Shown: positions 10,130 through 20,700, numbered from the stretch's first letter. The stretch is 64,000 nucleotides of DNA from Dromiciops gliroides (GCF_019393635.1 NC_057863.1:638996306-639060305), one strand, 5' to 3'. Notes: generated by a model not told the origin, from the letters alone. Translations and numbers: made by a program.

Positions 10130-10365
10130 TTCTCTGCTTTGCAGTTGTATCCTACTCTCCGTGACCCACTTTAGGGTTTTTTTTGGACAAAGATACTGAA
10201 GCAGTTTGCCATTTCCTTCTTCAGCTCATTTTACAGATGAAGAAACTGAGGCAAACAGGGGTAAGTGATTTGCCTAGGGTCACACAGCTAGTAAGTGTCT
10301 GAGGCTGGATTTGAACTCAAGAAGATGAGTCATCCAGACTCCAAGACCCAGTATTCACTACTGCA
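10130..10365 (-). mobile_element. CORE-SINE with RTE-like tail, antisense
   Basis: Tail portion (ttggacaaagatactgaagc..ccatttccttcttc), CORE and a decayed head ending near 10,365. It abuts a sense CORE-SINE, making an inverted pair. Confidence 0.75.
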
Positions 10366-10560
10366 TTACTAGCTGTGTGACCCTGGGCAAGTCACTTCAC
10401 CTCTGCCTCAGTTTCCCCCTGCTGTAAACAAAGATAATAACAGCACCCTCCCTCCCGGGGTTGTTGTGGAAGATAAATAGGTTAATGTGTGCAAAGTGCT
10501 ATGCTAGTGAATGCTAGAACTATTATTATTTTAATTACAATTAGAAAGGAGTTGTTCTAT
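10366..10560 (+). mobile_element. MIR-type SINE
   Basis: Starts at the CORE (actagctgtgtgaccctggg), then cctcagtttccccctgc and cggggttgttgtgg, ending gctagaactattatta. Confidence 0.78.
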
Positions 10561-10744
10561 GACCTTTAAGGTAATTTCCAACTCTAAATTTAAGGTTCTG
10601 TAGTTTGGGGGTTATAGGGTCATTGACTTAGAGGTTGAAGGCCCATCTGATGTAGTGTGGAGTCAGCTGAATCGAGAAAGAGACATATACATCGACCAGA
10701 GCTGGAAGTCACTTTGGGGACAGTCTAATCCAACACCCTTATTT

Positions 10745-11005
10745 TGCCGATGATGATGATAACAATAAAAATAATAATCATAGCTATTTTTCTATAGAGC
10801 TTTAAAGTTTGCAGAGCACTTTACAAATATCATCTCATTTGATCCTTACGACAACCCTAGAAAGCAGGTATCATGATAATTACCCTCATTTTAGAAATGA
10901 GGAAACTGAGGCAGACAGAGGTTAAGTGGCTTACTCAGGGTGACACAACTAGGAAGTGTCCAAGGTTAGATTTCAGCCTAGGTCTCCTAGACTCCAAGTG
11001 CAGGG
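10745..11005 (-). mobile_element. MIR-type SINE, antisense
   Basis: Contains tagagctttaaagtttgcag, cattttagaaatgaggaaac and an antisense CORE with decayed head. Confidence 0.75.
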
Positions 11006-11665
11006 ATCTTAGCGGAGCTCTAATTCCCCACCCATGTCGAGATGCCAAGATTCTGGTTTCCCAAATGTTCTGGGCTGGGAGATCTTTTCTAAGGCAAGAT
11101 CAAAGGTCAGGTGCAGCCTGGCATCCTTCAGACTGGAGAAGAGACAAAGTACAAGGGGGTATTTTCTTATCCGTCATTGACGGCGGGAGAAAGTCCAAGC
11201 TGGGAGCGTCAGGCCCAGGTTGGGGAATTAGTCCCTGGATGTTTGCTGGCCACTGGTTTGGGAAAGGAAACGAGGTCATGTCCGCACACCAGGGACTCCA
11301 GTTTGAGGAAGGAATTAATCAGGGGGTATGAGAGTCACCATTTGCTGTTCTGCAAGGGAACTGGGCTCTGGCCTCCCCTTTGCTCTTAGGGGTTTCTTTC
11401 TGGTGTCTGGAGGGGGATTTTCCAAGGGGAAAGCCACACCCTGGGAGGGTCACAGAGGGTCTTATCACCCGTGCCCTTTCTAGCTCCCCAAAGACGAGTC
11501 ATGAGGTGGGTGGGGTGGGCAGGAAAATAAAGCCTGGACCCAAATAGCATTGAGCTCATCTCAAAGGCTCCATTGACCTCTGAGCCAGAGTAAGCCTCAA
11601 GTAGAGGAGAAGTCTCTAAGCAGAGCTGTTAACTAAGGTAGAAGACCGAAGTAGCACAGGGCCAA
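11006..11665. other. 660-bp single-copy island free of recognisable repeats
   Basis: Moderate GC with several isolated CpGs. Two overlapping + frames (about 90-150 codons) cross it but the upstream part is SINE, and no splice-site/codon pattern supports an exon. A possible conserved non-coding segment; undecided. Confidence 0.45.
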
Positions 11666-12290
11666 TGCAGCTTGGTCCTGGGTACACTAGCCTGAGACTT
11701 GTGGTCTGTGTGACCCAGGGCAAGTCATTAGCCTAAGCTCCCGTTTCCTCGTCTGTAAAATGGGGGTAAGAATAGCACTTCATGGAGTTGTTGTGAGGAT
11801 CAAATGAGAGACAACATATGTAAAGTGTTTTGCGATCCTTATAAGTATTATAATATACTACTCAGTGTCTGAGATCTACCCCATGTCTTTGAACTCCCTG
11901 TTCTAAAGTTAGTAGACATTAGTAGCCTGAATTCAAATCCACCCTTCAACACTTATTGTGTGACTGTCGGCCCATCACTCAAACTCCCCGGGCCTCACTT
12001 TTCTCATCTATAAAATGGGAATAAAAATATCTAAAGGAGGGTGCTGGGTTTGATGTCAGGAATAGCTGGGTTCCAATTTTCCCTCGTGTGACAGGCAAGC
12101 CAGTAACTACTCTGGGACTCTACTTTCTCATCTATACAATAGGTTGCAGATTTTAAAATGAAATAGAAATGTTTGCTGTAATTTTTATACCTTAAGGACC
12201 TACTTCACAGGATTGTTGTAAGGCTCAAAGAAGATAAATAGAAGGTGTTTTGCAAACAACAAATCCTCGTACAAATTCCAGTTCATATTA
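11666..12290 (+). mobile_element. Cluster of three MIR-type SINE fragments
   Basis: Sense CORE-derived blocks near 11,690-11,850, 11,925-12,030 and 12,045-12,290, each with tctataaaatggg-like and ttgttgt(g/a)agg motifs. Boundaries are blurred. Confidence 0.65.
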
Positions 12291-12299
12291 TGATGAAAA

Positions 12300-12690
12300 G
12301 TGTTTTATGAACATTTTTAAACATATTGATTGATTTAACATTATTTATCTTTCAAAGTCTTTATTCTTTATCCCTCCCACTGCCCTCTTCCAGTTGAACA
12401 ATTAAAAAAAACTCTCATAAAACAAATGTGCAAAGTTCAGCAAAATAATTCCCATGATGGCCGTGTCCAAACATGTGTATTCCTTTCTGTATTTTTAAAT
12501 CCATCCCCTGGGTGGGCAGGAAGTGGGTGGCATGTTTTATCTGCAGTCTGCTGAACTCACGGTTTATCCTTGCAGTGGCTATTTTTTTCTCTGTAATGTT
12601 ATCATTATATAAATTGCTCTCCTGGTTTTATTCACCTTACTCTGCATCAGCTCAGAGAAGTCTCCCAGGTTCTTCTGAAACAGGGCATTT
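12300..12690 (-). mobile_element. L1 3' region, antisense
   Basis: Pattern ..cagcaaaataattcccatg.., ..tttctctgtaatgttatcat.., ..ttattcaccttactctgcatcag.. matches antisense L1 3' ends repeated in this window (22.6-23.7 kb, 40.3 kb). Confidence 0.6.
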
Positions 12691-12724
12691 CTTCATTTCC
12701 TATGGAAGGGCAAGGGAATAGGGA

Positions 12725-13520
12725 ATTCTATAGAGTCTACTATGTGCCAAGCACTTCACAAATATCACCTCGTTTGATCCTCACAACAACCCAGAGAGGT
12801 AGGTGCTGTTATAGCCTCATTTTACACATGAGGAAACTGAGGCTGAGAGAGACTTGTTCAAAGTTGTGGTATATGAATGTAATGGAATACTATTGTGCTG
12901 TAAGAAACAAGAAGCAGTTGGATTTCAGAGAAACCTAGAAGGACTTACATGAACTGATTTTAAGTGAGAGGAGCAGAACCAGGAGAACATTGTACACAGT
13001 ATCAACAATATTGTGTGTCGATCATCTGTGATAGACTCGACTCTTCTCAGCAATACAATGGTCCAAGATAGTTCCAAAGGACTCATGATGGAAAATGCTC
13101 TCCACATCCAGAAAAAAAAGAACTATGGAATCTAGATGCAGAATAAACCAAACTATTTCTATTTTTTTTTGTTTTTCTTTTTTGAGGTTTTTCCCTTTTG
13201 CTCTGATTCTTCTTTCACACCATGACAATGCAGAAATATGTTTAATGTGATTGTACATATATAACCTATATCAGATTGCTTGCTGTCTTGGGGAGAAGGG
13301 AGGGAGGGGAGGGAGGGAGAAAAATTTGAAACTAGAAATCTTATCAGAAACAAATGTTGAAAACTATCTCCTACATGTAACTAGAAAATAATAAAATACT
13401 TTTATGATTAAAAAAAGAGAGAGACTTGTTCAGAGTCACACAGCTAGTGGTCAGATTTGAATTCAACACTTCCTAACTCTCGGTCCGACACTCTACCCAT
13501 TGCACTACCTAGCTTCCTCT
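12725..13520 (-). mobile_element. MIR-type SINE, antisense, split by L1
   Basis: Left part 12,725-12,860 and right part 13,419-13,520 join at GAGAGACTTGTTCA, which is duplicated around the L1 insertion. The right part holds the CORE and head (cactacctagcttcctc). Confidence 0.85.
12861..13418 (+). mobile_element. 5'-truncated L1 3' end with target duplication
   Basis: Starts in the end of L1 ORF2 (a frame reading YNGILLC) and continues through a 3' UTR with a G-rich block (13,300-13,320), ending AATAATAAAATACTTTTATG plus A-tail. A 14-bp target duplication GAGAGACTTGTTCA (12,847-12,860 and 13,419-13,432) proves a true L1 insertion into a MIR-type SINE. Confidence 0.88.
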
Positions 13521-13695
13521 AGACAATGAAATCAAGAAGACCTAGACTTGAATCCCATCTTGGACACTTACTGGATGTTTGGCCTTGGGCAAGTCACTTA
13601 ACCCCCCTGGGCCTCAGTTTTCTTATCTATAAAACCAGGGGGTTGGACCATCGATGGCCTCTGAGGTCCCTTCCAACTCTAGAACTATGGCTCTT
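13521..13695 (+). mobile_element. MIR-type SINE
   Basis: Sense CORE (tactggatgtttggccttgg), cctcagttttcttatctataaa, and the MIR-like ctctgaggtcccttccaactc end. Confidence 0.75.
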
Positions 13696-13849
13696 TGGTG
13701 TTATCATGGGATCAGATCTGGCCACAGACTCTTCCTGGCTTTATAAACCTCCACAAGTCATTCCTCTATTGGAACATGCTGGTCATAAGACTTTCATGAC
13801 CTGCATCTCACAAAGACATTGGGAGGAAAGTCGTCCAGTTGATAGAGAG

Positions 13850-14085
13850 AAAAATAGATAGATTAGATAGACAGATGGATGAATGAATAGATACATCATA
13901 GAATGAATAGATCATGGAATGAATAGATGGATAGATAGATGGATGGATGGATAGATAGATCGATTGATAAATCGATAATAGAATGGATAGATATGATAGA
14001 GAAAAGAAGGAAAGAAGGAAAAGAAAGGAAGGGAGGAAGGAAGAAGGAAAGAAAGAGAAAGGAAGGAAGGAAGAAAGAAAGAAAT
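13850..14085 (+). repeat. GATA/GATG and GGAA/GAAA compound microsatellite
   Basis: Degenerate GATA/GATG/GAAT tract (13,850-13,995) followed by purine-only AAGG/AAAG (13,996-14,082). The 202-codon minus frame over it is repeat translation. Confidence 0.92.
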
Positions 14086-14330
14086 GAGAGCTATAGGTGA
14101 ATGAAGTAGAATATGAAGAATTCAGAGAAGTGTGGCAAAACTTACACAAATTGATAATTGATCCAAAAATAAATTCAGTAGCACCAGGAAAATAAGACAC
14201 ACAATGAAGGAGATAATGACAATAGAAAAAACAAAAATGTGAAACTGAGAGGGGCAAGTTATTATAATAACCAAGCTTGTTCCCCAAGAGCAGCTTTTTT
14301 ATTTTCTGCCACAAGGGAGGTATTATGGCA
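14086..14330 (+). mobile_element. L1 3' end relic
   Basis: Contains gaattcagagaagtgtggcaaaacttacacaaattga and cagtagcaccaggaaaa, then tataataaccaagcttg. This follows the pattern of marsupial L1 3' ends, as does 15,716-16,020. Confidence 0.5.
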
Positions 14331-14447
14331 TAGAGGAGAGAGAGCTGGCTTTGGATCCAGGATGAGTTGGGCTTAAGTCCCATCTCTGACATATATGGAC
14401 TGTGTGATCTCCCCACCCCACCAAGATCTTAACCATCTTTGTGCTCT

Positions 14448-14770
14448 AGGCCAAAACTTCTTAAACTGTGGGTCATGTTGTGTAACTGAATGTGGAAGTC
14501 ATGAAAAATTTTTCAACAGTAAAAGGTTATGTATACCTATTCTATGTACCTATATACCCAGGGTCGTGTAAAAGTTTCTTTGGCAAAAAGATGAGTGGAA
14601 AAAGTTTAAAGGCAGCTAGGTGGTACATTGGATAAAGCACAGGCCCCTCAGAGGGATCTGAGTTCAAATTTGGCCTCAGACACTTGACACTTACTAGTTA
14701 TGTGACCTTGGGCAAGTCACTTAACCCTCATTGTCCTGCCCCCCCAAAAGTTTAAGAAGCCCTGCTCAAG
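14448..14770. mobile_element. hAT-like MITE, split by a SINE
   Basis: Terminal inverted repeats ACTTCTTAAACTGTGG and AGTTTAAGAAG. The interior (tgtgtaactgaatgtgg..aaaaggttatgtatacc) also occurs at 39,899-40,256. The W-type SINE at 14,612-14,750 lies near its right end. Confidence 0.75.
14612..14750 (+). mobile_element. W-type CORE-SINE nested in a MITE
   Basis: Complete head to tail; flanked by AAAAAGTTTAAA and AAAAGTTTAA of the host MITE. Confidence 0.88.
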
Positions 14771-14784
14771 GCCCCAAGTGTACA

Positions 14785-14965
14785 AATACATGGTGACTTG
14801 AACCAGATTAAAATGGAAATTGGAAATACTTTTTAAAATGAATACAATGTAATAAAACATAGATAATGTTAATTTGTGGCTTTCTAAGTCAATATGTGGC
14901 CTGCTGGGATCTTTATGTATGGTCTGGTGGCCCCATTTCTATTTGAATTTAACATCATTGCTCTT
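14785..14965 (-). mobile_element. hAT-like MITE fragment (TGTCAAACTC family)
   Basis: Shares aaaacatagataatgttaattt, aagtcaatatgtggcctgc and cccatttctatttgaa with copies at 42,862-43,025, 53,137-53,312 and 59,372-59,590. Confidence 0.65.
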
Positions 14966-15035
14966 AGCACTTCTCTAAGTGGCAGGTATCTATGACTAAG
15001 TGTTGAGATATATTGGCAAAAGGAACTGGGGCAGG

Positions 15036-15174
15036 GGGGCAGCTAGGTGATGCAGAGGATAAAGCACTGGCCCTGGATTCAGGAGGACCTGAGTTCAAAT
15101 CCGGCCTCAGACACTTGACACTTACTAGCTGTGTGGCCTTGGGCAAGTTACTTAACCCTCATTGCCCCCTACTA

Positions 15175-15205
<31 letters not shown>
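15036..15205 (+). mobile_element. W-type CORE-SINE with (CA)n tail
   Basis: Complete SINE whose tail has become a (CA)n microsatellite at 15,177-15,205. The flanks (AAGGAACTGG / AAAGGAGCTAG) are an imperfect duplication. Confidence 0.88.
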
Positions 15206-15207
<2 letters not shown>

Positions 15208-15314
15208 GGAGCTAGAGGGAATTCCCTCTAGCAATGAAAGCCCTGGTCTATTCCCTATTCCCTACAAAGTATACTTCAATAGGTAAAAACTTTAACCAAT
15301 TCCCTCCATGCTCC

Positions 15315-15535
15315 ATTCTCTCAGGACAACCTGAGTTCAAATATAGCCTCAGAAATTTACTAGCTATGTGACTCTGAGGGAGTCACTTAACATTTCATGC
15401 CTCAGTTTCCCCAATTATAAAATGGGGGTGACAACAGCACCTATCTCCCAGGGTTGTTGTGAGGATCAAATGACATAATATTTGTAAAATGTGCCCAGCA
15501 CATTGTAGAAATATATAGATGCTTATTTCCTTCCT
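15315..15535 (+). mobile_element. MIR-type SINE
   Basis: Sense CORE (tactagctatgtgactctgag), ataaaatgggggtgacaac, cagggttgttgtgagg and an L2-like end. Confidence 0.8.
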
Positions 15536-15559
15536 TCTTCCTGGACAAAACCACCTTGT

Positions 15560-15715
15560 GTCTATTTTGTATATTATTCATATGTGTACAGGTTTTGTCC
15601 CTCAAAAGAATGTAAGTTCCTTGAGAGCCTGCACGGTTGTCTTCGTATCATCTGTGCCTAATGCAGGGCTTGGCTCATAGGAGGCCCTTAATAAACGCTT
15701 ACTAATTGAACAAAG
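15560..15715 (+). mobile_element. L2 3' end, sense
   Basis: Contains aatgtaagttccttgagagc and the terminal aggcccttaataaacgctt. Confidence 0.8.
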
Positions 15716-16020
15716 CAATTGAAACTGAGTGTTATGAAATTATAATGACTAAGCTTGGCCCCAAAGAAAAGAAATGAGAAGTTGAGAAGTTACCCCTCCC
15801 TTTTATTTCAGTGATGGCTGGGGTGGGCTATGGGTGTAGAACACTGCACATAATGTCAGACTTCAATATGTTGGGGTATTTGTGCTGAGCTGGGGAGGGG
15901 GATCAGTATTTTTTATTCTTTGTTACAAGAAATGGTTCTATGAGCAGAGGAAAAGGGAGAAATATATTGGAAAATGAAAGTGATATAAAAACAAGAAATT
16001 AATAAAATATATTTATAAAA
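15716..16020 (+). mobile_element. L1-like 3' UTR relic
   Basis: Contains atgaaattataatgactaagcttggccccaaag and ends aattaataaaatatatttataaa. The family pattern is inferred by similarity to 14,086-14,330. Confidence 0.5.
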
Positions 16021-16154
16021 TGTGTTTATTGGTTTAAAAATAAGAGAGACCAATAAAAAAGTTATTCAAAAGAAATGTGAGTTTGCTGTGGCCATATCCA
16101 TCTTTGCTCTACCAATTGCTGGCCAAAGTCAAAATGTCCAACAACTTTTCTCCC

Positions 16155-16320
16155 CCCCTTCTCTCTCTCTCTCTCTCTCTCTCTTTGCAGGGCAATGGGG
16201 ATTAAGTGACTTGCCCAGGGTCACACAGCTAGTAAGTGTCAAGTGTCTGAGGCCAAATTTGAATTTAGGTCCTTTTGAATCAGGGCCTGTGCTCTATCCA
16301 CTGTGCCATCTAGCTACCCC
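16155..16320 (-). mobile_element. W-type CORE-SINE, antisense, with (TC)n tail
   Basis: Tail is (TC)n at 16,160-16,184. Body ends CATCTAGCTACCCC. Confidence 0.87.
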
Positions 16321-16402
16321 ACCCCCTCTTGCTCTCAAGGAAGGAGGAAGGGCATGAATGTGCCAAAGGTCTCTGTGACTCGAAGGTCTCCAGGGGCTTT
16401 TT

Positions 16403-16574
16403 TTTTTAAACAAAGTATTTTTAATTAATTTATTTATTTTGGTGAGGCAATTGGGATTAAGTGACTTGCCCAGGGTCACACAGCTAGTAAGTCAAGCATC
16501 TGAGGCCAGATTTGACCTCAGGTACTCCTGATTCCAGGGCCAGTGCTCTATCCACTGCACCACCTAGCTGCCCC
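16403..16574 (-). mobile_element. W-type CORE-SINE, antisense
   Basis: Flanked by CTCCAGGGGCTTTTT on both sides (15-bp target duplication). The tail is T-rich with an ATTTATTTATTT stretch. Confidence 0.92.
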
Positions 16575-16860
16575 TCCAGGGGCTTTTTAAGGCAGGCTTC
16601 TTTCTAAGTATCCATTTCTTGGTGCTTCAGACCCAGGCAAGGACCTGGTTCCTCAAGACATGGGCCCTGCCTGGGCCACCTGAGTTGGGCCAAGTTTGCT
16701 GCCAAAGTCAGAGTAAGTACCAGGTTCATTCAGGGTTAGTCCTGCTGTGGGTTAGTCCTACCTATCTGTGAATGTTGAGCTGCGGATTTATAGGGTCATC
16801 TGAGGCTCCTGCATTATCATTGTATACTGAATCCTCTTATTTTGTAGGAACCAGAGTTCA
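16575..16860. other. Single-copy sequence, no gene seen
   Basis: No repeat or exon recognised. An imperfect repeat of ggttagtcct is visible near 16,730-16,760. Confidence 0.5.
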
Positions 16861-17715
16861 ATTCGATTAGAGAAGTTTCTATTAAGGACCTAGTCTGTGC
16901 CAGGCTAAGGGCAGGAGGTACTATGACAACAAAAAAAAATCTAGTCTGCCCTCAAAGAGCTTACATTTTACTAGAAAAGAACAAGCACACAGAGAAGCAA
17001 AAGAAATACATATAAAGAAAATACAAAGTAATTTGGAGGGAGAGTACTAATCACTGAAGAAAGCAGGAAAAGCCTCCTGCGAGAAATCAAACCACCTGTG
17101 CTATACTTTGAAGAAAGCTAAGGATTTTATGGAGAAGTTAATCATGTTTTTTTGTTTTGTTTTGTTTTGTTGGGGCTTTTTGTGAGGCAATTGGGATTAA
17201 GTAACTTGCTGAGGGTCACACAGCTAGTAAGTGTTAAGTGCCTGAGACCAGATTTGAACTCAGGTCCTCCTGAGTCCAGGGCCAGTGCTCTATCCACTGC
17301 ACCACCTAGCTGCCCCTAGTTAATCATTTTAGCATGTATGAGAGGACTAATAAGGGTTGAGTCTAGAAACATGGGTTGGAGCCAGACAGCTAAGAGCTTT
17401 ATTCATTAGACACAGAGTTTGTATTTTATCACAGAAGCAATGGAGAGTCATTGAAGCTTTTTAAGCAAGGGATGACATGGTTAGACTTATACTTTAGGGC
17501 TTTTTCTTTGGCAGCTATGTAGAAGATGGAGAGACCAGAAGCAAGGAGATCAATTAAGAAGATTATTGTAATAGTCTAGAGGGCCAGAAATAAGTCAGCG
17601 GTGGCAGAATGGAGAGAAAGGGATGGATATGAGAAACATTCCAGAAATACAATCAACAAGACTTGACAACAAGTTCAATATGGAGATGTGAGAAAAAGGA
17701 GAGAGTGGAAAAAAA
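16861..17715 (-). mobile_element. L2 LINE fragment, antisense
   Basis: Antisense order from 3' end (cctagtctgtgccagg) through gagcttacattttactag, gaagaaagctaagg, ..agtcattgaagctttttaagc, gatgacatggttagac to attgtaatagtctag. The SINE at 17,149-17,315 interrupts it. Confidence 0.78.
17149..17315 (-). mobile_element. W-type CORE-SINE, antisense
   Basis: TSD AGTTAATCAT flanks the copy; the tail is (TTTTG)n. Confidence 0.92.
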
Positions 17716-17719
17716 AAAA

Positions 17720-17900
17720 ACATTGCATGACTTTAGAGCTAGATAAGACCTCAGAGAATCCCTAGCCACCCTTCATCTGGTAGATGAGGAACTAAGGCAC
17801 AGAGAGGGGAAAGGACTTATTTGGCCAAAGGTCACATAAGCAATAAGTAGCAGAATCAGGATTCAAACTTGGCTCTTCGCTGTACCATGCTGCCTTATTT
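17720..17900 (-). mobile_element. MIR-type SINE fragment, antisense
   Basis: Contains gactttagagctagataagacc, tagatgaggaactaaggc and ggattcaaacttggctcttc; strongly decayed. Confidence 0.55.
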
Positions 17901-17929
17901 GCCTTTATCTTTCCCATACTACAGCTCCT

Positions 17930-18145
17930 CCAGGTTCTGTAATATACACTTTCCTGGACTCACATCTTATCACAGACAACTACTAATTGTGTGACCCTGG
18001 AGAAGCTCTTCAGTTCTGTTTGCCAATTTCCTCAGTTACTGGGGATAATAATGCTTGCCTTGAAGGACTGTTGTGAGGCTCAAATAAGGGAATGTATGGA
18101 GAATGATCTGTAAATCTGAAAGCTCATTATAAATGCAATTTTTAT
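17930..18145 (+). mobile_element. MIR-type SINE
   Basis: Sense CORE (ctactaattgtgtgaccctgg), tactggggataataatgcttg, ctgttgtgaggctcaaat and an end with attataaatgcaatttttatta. Confidence 0.72.
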
Positions 18146-18160
18146 TATTATGGGGCTGGG

Positions 18161-18228
18161 GAGGGGTAATGAGACCCAGGCTTTCTGGGAGGGGTAATGA
18201 GACCCAGGCTTTCTGGGAGGGGTGAGGC
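18161..18228 (+). repeat. 28-bp tandem duplication
   Basis: GAGGGGTAATGAGACCCAGG CTTTCTGG occurs at 18,161 and 18,189 without mismatch, followed by a partial third unit. Confidence 0.9.
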
Positions 18229-18294
18229 CAGGGATCCTTCTTAGTGGATGCACACTTTCAAGAAATCTTTTAAAGTCAAAGAACTCTGACAGAT

Positions 18295-18495
18295 CCAGTA
18301 GCCACAATGAATAGAGTATTGGACTTGGAGTCAGGAGGAGCTGGGTTCAAATTCAATCTGACATTTACTAGCTGTGTGAATCTGGGGAAGTCACTTAATC
18401 TGTTTGCCTGACTTTTTTTATCTGTCAAATGGGGAAGGAGGGTGTTTTGATGGTTTCTAAGGTTGCTTTCAGCACTAAATCTATGATCCCTTGAC
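18295..18495 (+). mobile_element. MIR-type SINE
   Basis: Head agccacaatgaatagagtattgg, CORE tactagctgtgtgaatctgg and tttctaaggttgctttc. Confidence 0.72.
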
Positions 18496-18524
18496 TATGG
18501 ATTTGAATCCCACCTTGAATACTT

Positions 18525-18760
18525 TTTTTGTTGTTGTTCAATCAGGTCCAGCTCTTTATGATTTCATTTGTGGTTTGCTTGGCAGTGGTTTGCCATTATT
18601 TCCTTCTCCAGTTCATTTTACTGATGAGGAAACTGAGACCAATAAGGTTAAGTGACTTGCCCAGGATCACGCAGCTAGTAAGTGTATGAGGTCAGATTTG
18701 AACTCAGTTCTTCCTGACTTCTGGCCTAGAGCTCAATCCATTGTGCCAATTCTGGGGATA
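18525..18760 (-). mobile_element. CORE-SINE with RTE-like tail, antisense
   Basis: Opens TTGTTGTTGTTCAATCAGG, then cattatttccttctccag, CORE and a head that decays at ccattgtgcc. Confidence 0.8.
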
Positions 18761-18926
18761 GAGAACAGGGCAGATCTAGTCAGGTCAACAACCATTTTAT
18801 TAAGTGCCTACTAGGTGCTAATCTATTGCATTACCTAGTGGAGGTGTGAGGAAGAACAGCCCTTCTATCCCAAGCGAGGAGGGAAAGGAGATCTCTGTGG
18901 AACAGAGTTTCAAAAGTAGTGGAGAG

Positions 18927-19073
18927 GGGCAGCTAGGTTGCACAGTGGATAGAGCACCAGCCCTGGAGTCAGGAGTACCTGAGTTCAGGTCCGGCCTCAG
19001 ATACTTAACACTTACTAGCTATGTGACCCTGGGCAAGTCACTTAACCCCAATTGCCTCACTAAAAAAAAAAAA
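18927..19073 (+). mobile_element. W-type CORE-SINE
   Basis: Flanked by AAAAGTAGTGGAGA on both sides. Complete. Confidence 0.93.
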
Positions 19074-19164
19074 AAAGTAGTGGAGAAAAAAAATCAGGTA
19101 GGACAATTATAAAGATGTTGTAGGATATTCCTAACCAAAATCCCACCCCCCACAAGAAATCTTC

Positions 19165-19400
19165 CCCAACCCCTCTTCATTCATCAAGTGCCTTCCCTCT
19201 GTTAACTATTTCCCATTTATCCTGAATAAAGTTTGCCTCATATATGTTGTTTACTTCTTGTTTCTCCTATTAGATTGCAAGCTTCTTGAGGGAAGAGACT
19301 GTCTTTTGCCTCTTTTTGTATCCCCAGTCCTTAGCACAATGCCTGGCACATAGTAGGTGCATAATAAATAATTATTCACTAATTGATTGAGCTGAATTCC
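19165..19400 (+). mobile_element. L2 3' end, sense
   Basis: attgcaagcttcttgaggg, tttgtatccccagtcc, cctggcacatagtaggtgc, ataataaataat; the classical L2 terminal sequence. Confidence 0.85.
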
Positions 19401-19530
19401 AATTCTCTGCCACTCAGGATCATAGATGGATAGATTAAGGGAGACCAGAGAGGGCATCTACTCCTTCATTTTACAGAAGAGGAAACAAAGGTTTAAAAAG
19501 AAGTGGTCAGTTGGCCCCATGGCTCCACAC

Positions 19531-20015
19531 TGCCTCTTTCTCTCCAGAACCTGGCACCAACTTCCCACCCTGCCCCAACACTGCCTCATGGTGATTAAGA
19601 TCTAGCTTGATTACACCATGTGATACCTAGATAGGAGCACCCAGGCCTGGAGAACATGGGGCTCAGAAGTTTTTCTTCTCCCCAGTCAACTGAGCCCAGG
19701 CAGGGCAAATTTCCAGCCCCGGTGTCAATAAGAGCTTTCCCGGCATCCTTTCAACTGGCCAGCTTCTTAAATTGAGTACCTTGGTTTCAGAAATCTCCAA
19801 GCACTTCGGCCACATGAATAATTCAGACCCATGGCAATCTGAGGACGAGAAGTCTGCGCTGGGTCACCCAGCCAAACTGGGGCCAGGGAGGAGAAGTGGG
19901 GGCCAGGAGCTGCTTCAGCGCATTACCTGATGTAACCTCTCTACATCATGCAGAGGGGAGCCAGCAGCTCAAAGGGTCCCAAGACTATGCCAGGACGAGG
20001 ATTGAGGGCACTGAA
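19531..20015. other. Single-copy sequence, no gene seen
   Basis: GC-moderate and free of recognised repeats; short open frames only. Undecided between neutral sequence and a conserved non-coding segment. Confidence 0.45.
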
Positions 20016-20175
20016 AAAGCTGGCAGGGTTTGGAGTCGGATTTAGACTCTGGCCTAGATTTCCACCCTAGCTCTGCCACCGGCTACCTGTGTGACCTTGG
20101 CCAAGTTATCTAGATTCCTCAGCTGTAAAATGCATGACCTCTAAGGTCCCTTCCATCTCTAAGTCTATGATGCTT
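20016..20175 (+). mobile_element. MIR-type SINE, decayed
   Basis: ggctacctgtgtgaccttgg, cctcagctgtaaaatg and ctctaaggtcccttcc. Confidence 0.68.
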
Positions 20176-20218
20176 TAAGCCATAAAATGTTAGCTTTGCA
20201 TAAGTCCAGAGATCCTTC

Positions 20219-20495
20219 AGGGCAGCTAGGTGGTGCAGTTGATCCTGGAGTCAGGAAGACTTAAGGTCAAATCCAGTCTCACTAGCTGGGTGATCCTGTG
20301 CAAGTCACTTCACCCTGTTTGCCTCAGTTTCCTCAACTGTAAAATGAGCTGGAGAAGGAAATGGCAAACCTCTCCAGTATCTCTGCCAAAAAAAAAAAAA
20401 CCAAACAAATAAACAAACAAACAAAAAAAAAACCCCAACCCAAATGATATCCGAGGAGTCAAATACGACTGAAACGACTAAACAACAAAAGAGAT
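20219..20495 (+). mobile_element. CORE-SINE with RTE-like tail
   Basis: Head GGGCAGCTAGGTGGTGCAG, shortened CORE, full RTE-type tail ending ACTGAAACGACTAAACAAC. An A/AAC-rich stretch (20,385-20,435) sits within the tail. Confidence 0.85.
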
Positions 20496-20504
20496 TCTTC
20501 TCTT

Positions 20505-20700
20505 TCCTTGGGTCATGGACATTTGTGGTGGCCTGGGGAAACCTAGGGACCCTTTCCCAGAATCATGCCAAATAACTGAAGGAGATGCAAAATTTTAATT
20601 ATGGGTTCATGCCAAGAAATGTGTGATTTTTTTTGGTTTCCACCCAAGTTTCCAGACCCCTGCCCTAGGGGTTCTCTAAGGTCCTTTTCTGCTCTATGAT
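20505..20700. mobile_element. hAT-like MITE relic
   Basis: Contains tttcccagaatcatgc, ttttaattatggg and ttccacccaagtttccagac, the same order as 22,091-22,310, where ends resemble hAT MITE termini. Confidence 0.5.

Noticed and set aside
9720..10199. 159- and 101-codon Lys/Glu/Gly/Arg repeat proteins
   Set aside because: Direct translation of (GGAA)n. The same applies to the frames at 37,268-37,568 and 38,520-38,906.
13808..14416. 202-codon minus frame
   Set aside because: Ser/Ile/His/Phe repeats from the GATA/GGAA microsatellite, flanked by LINE relic.
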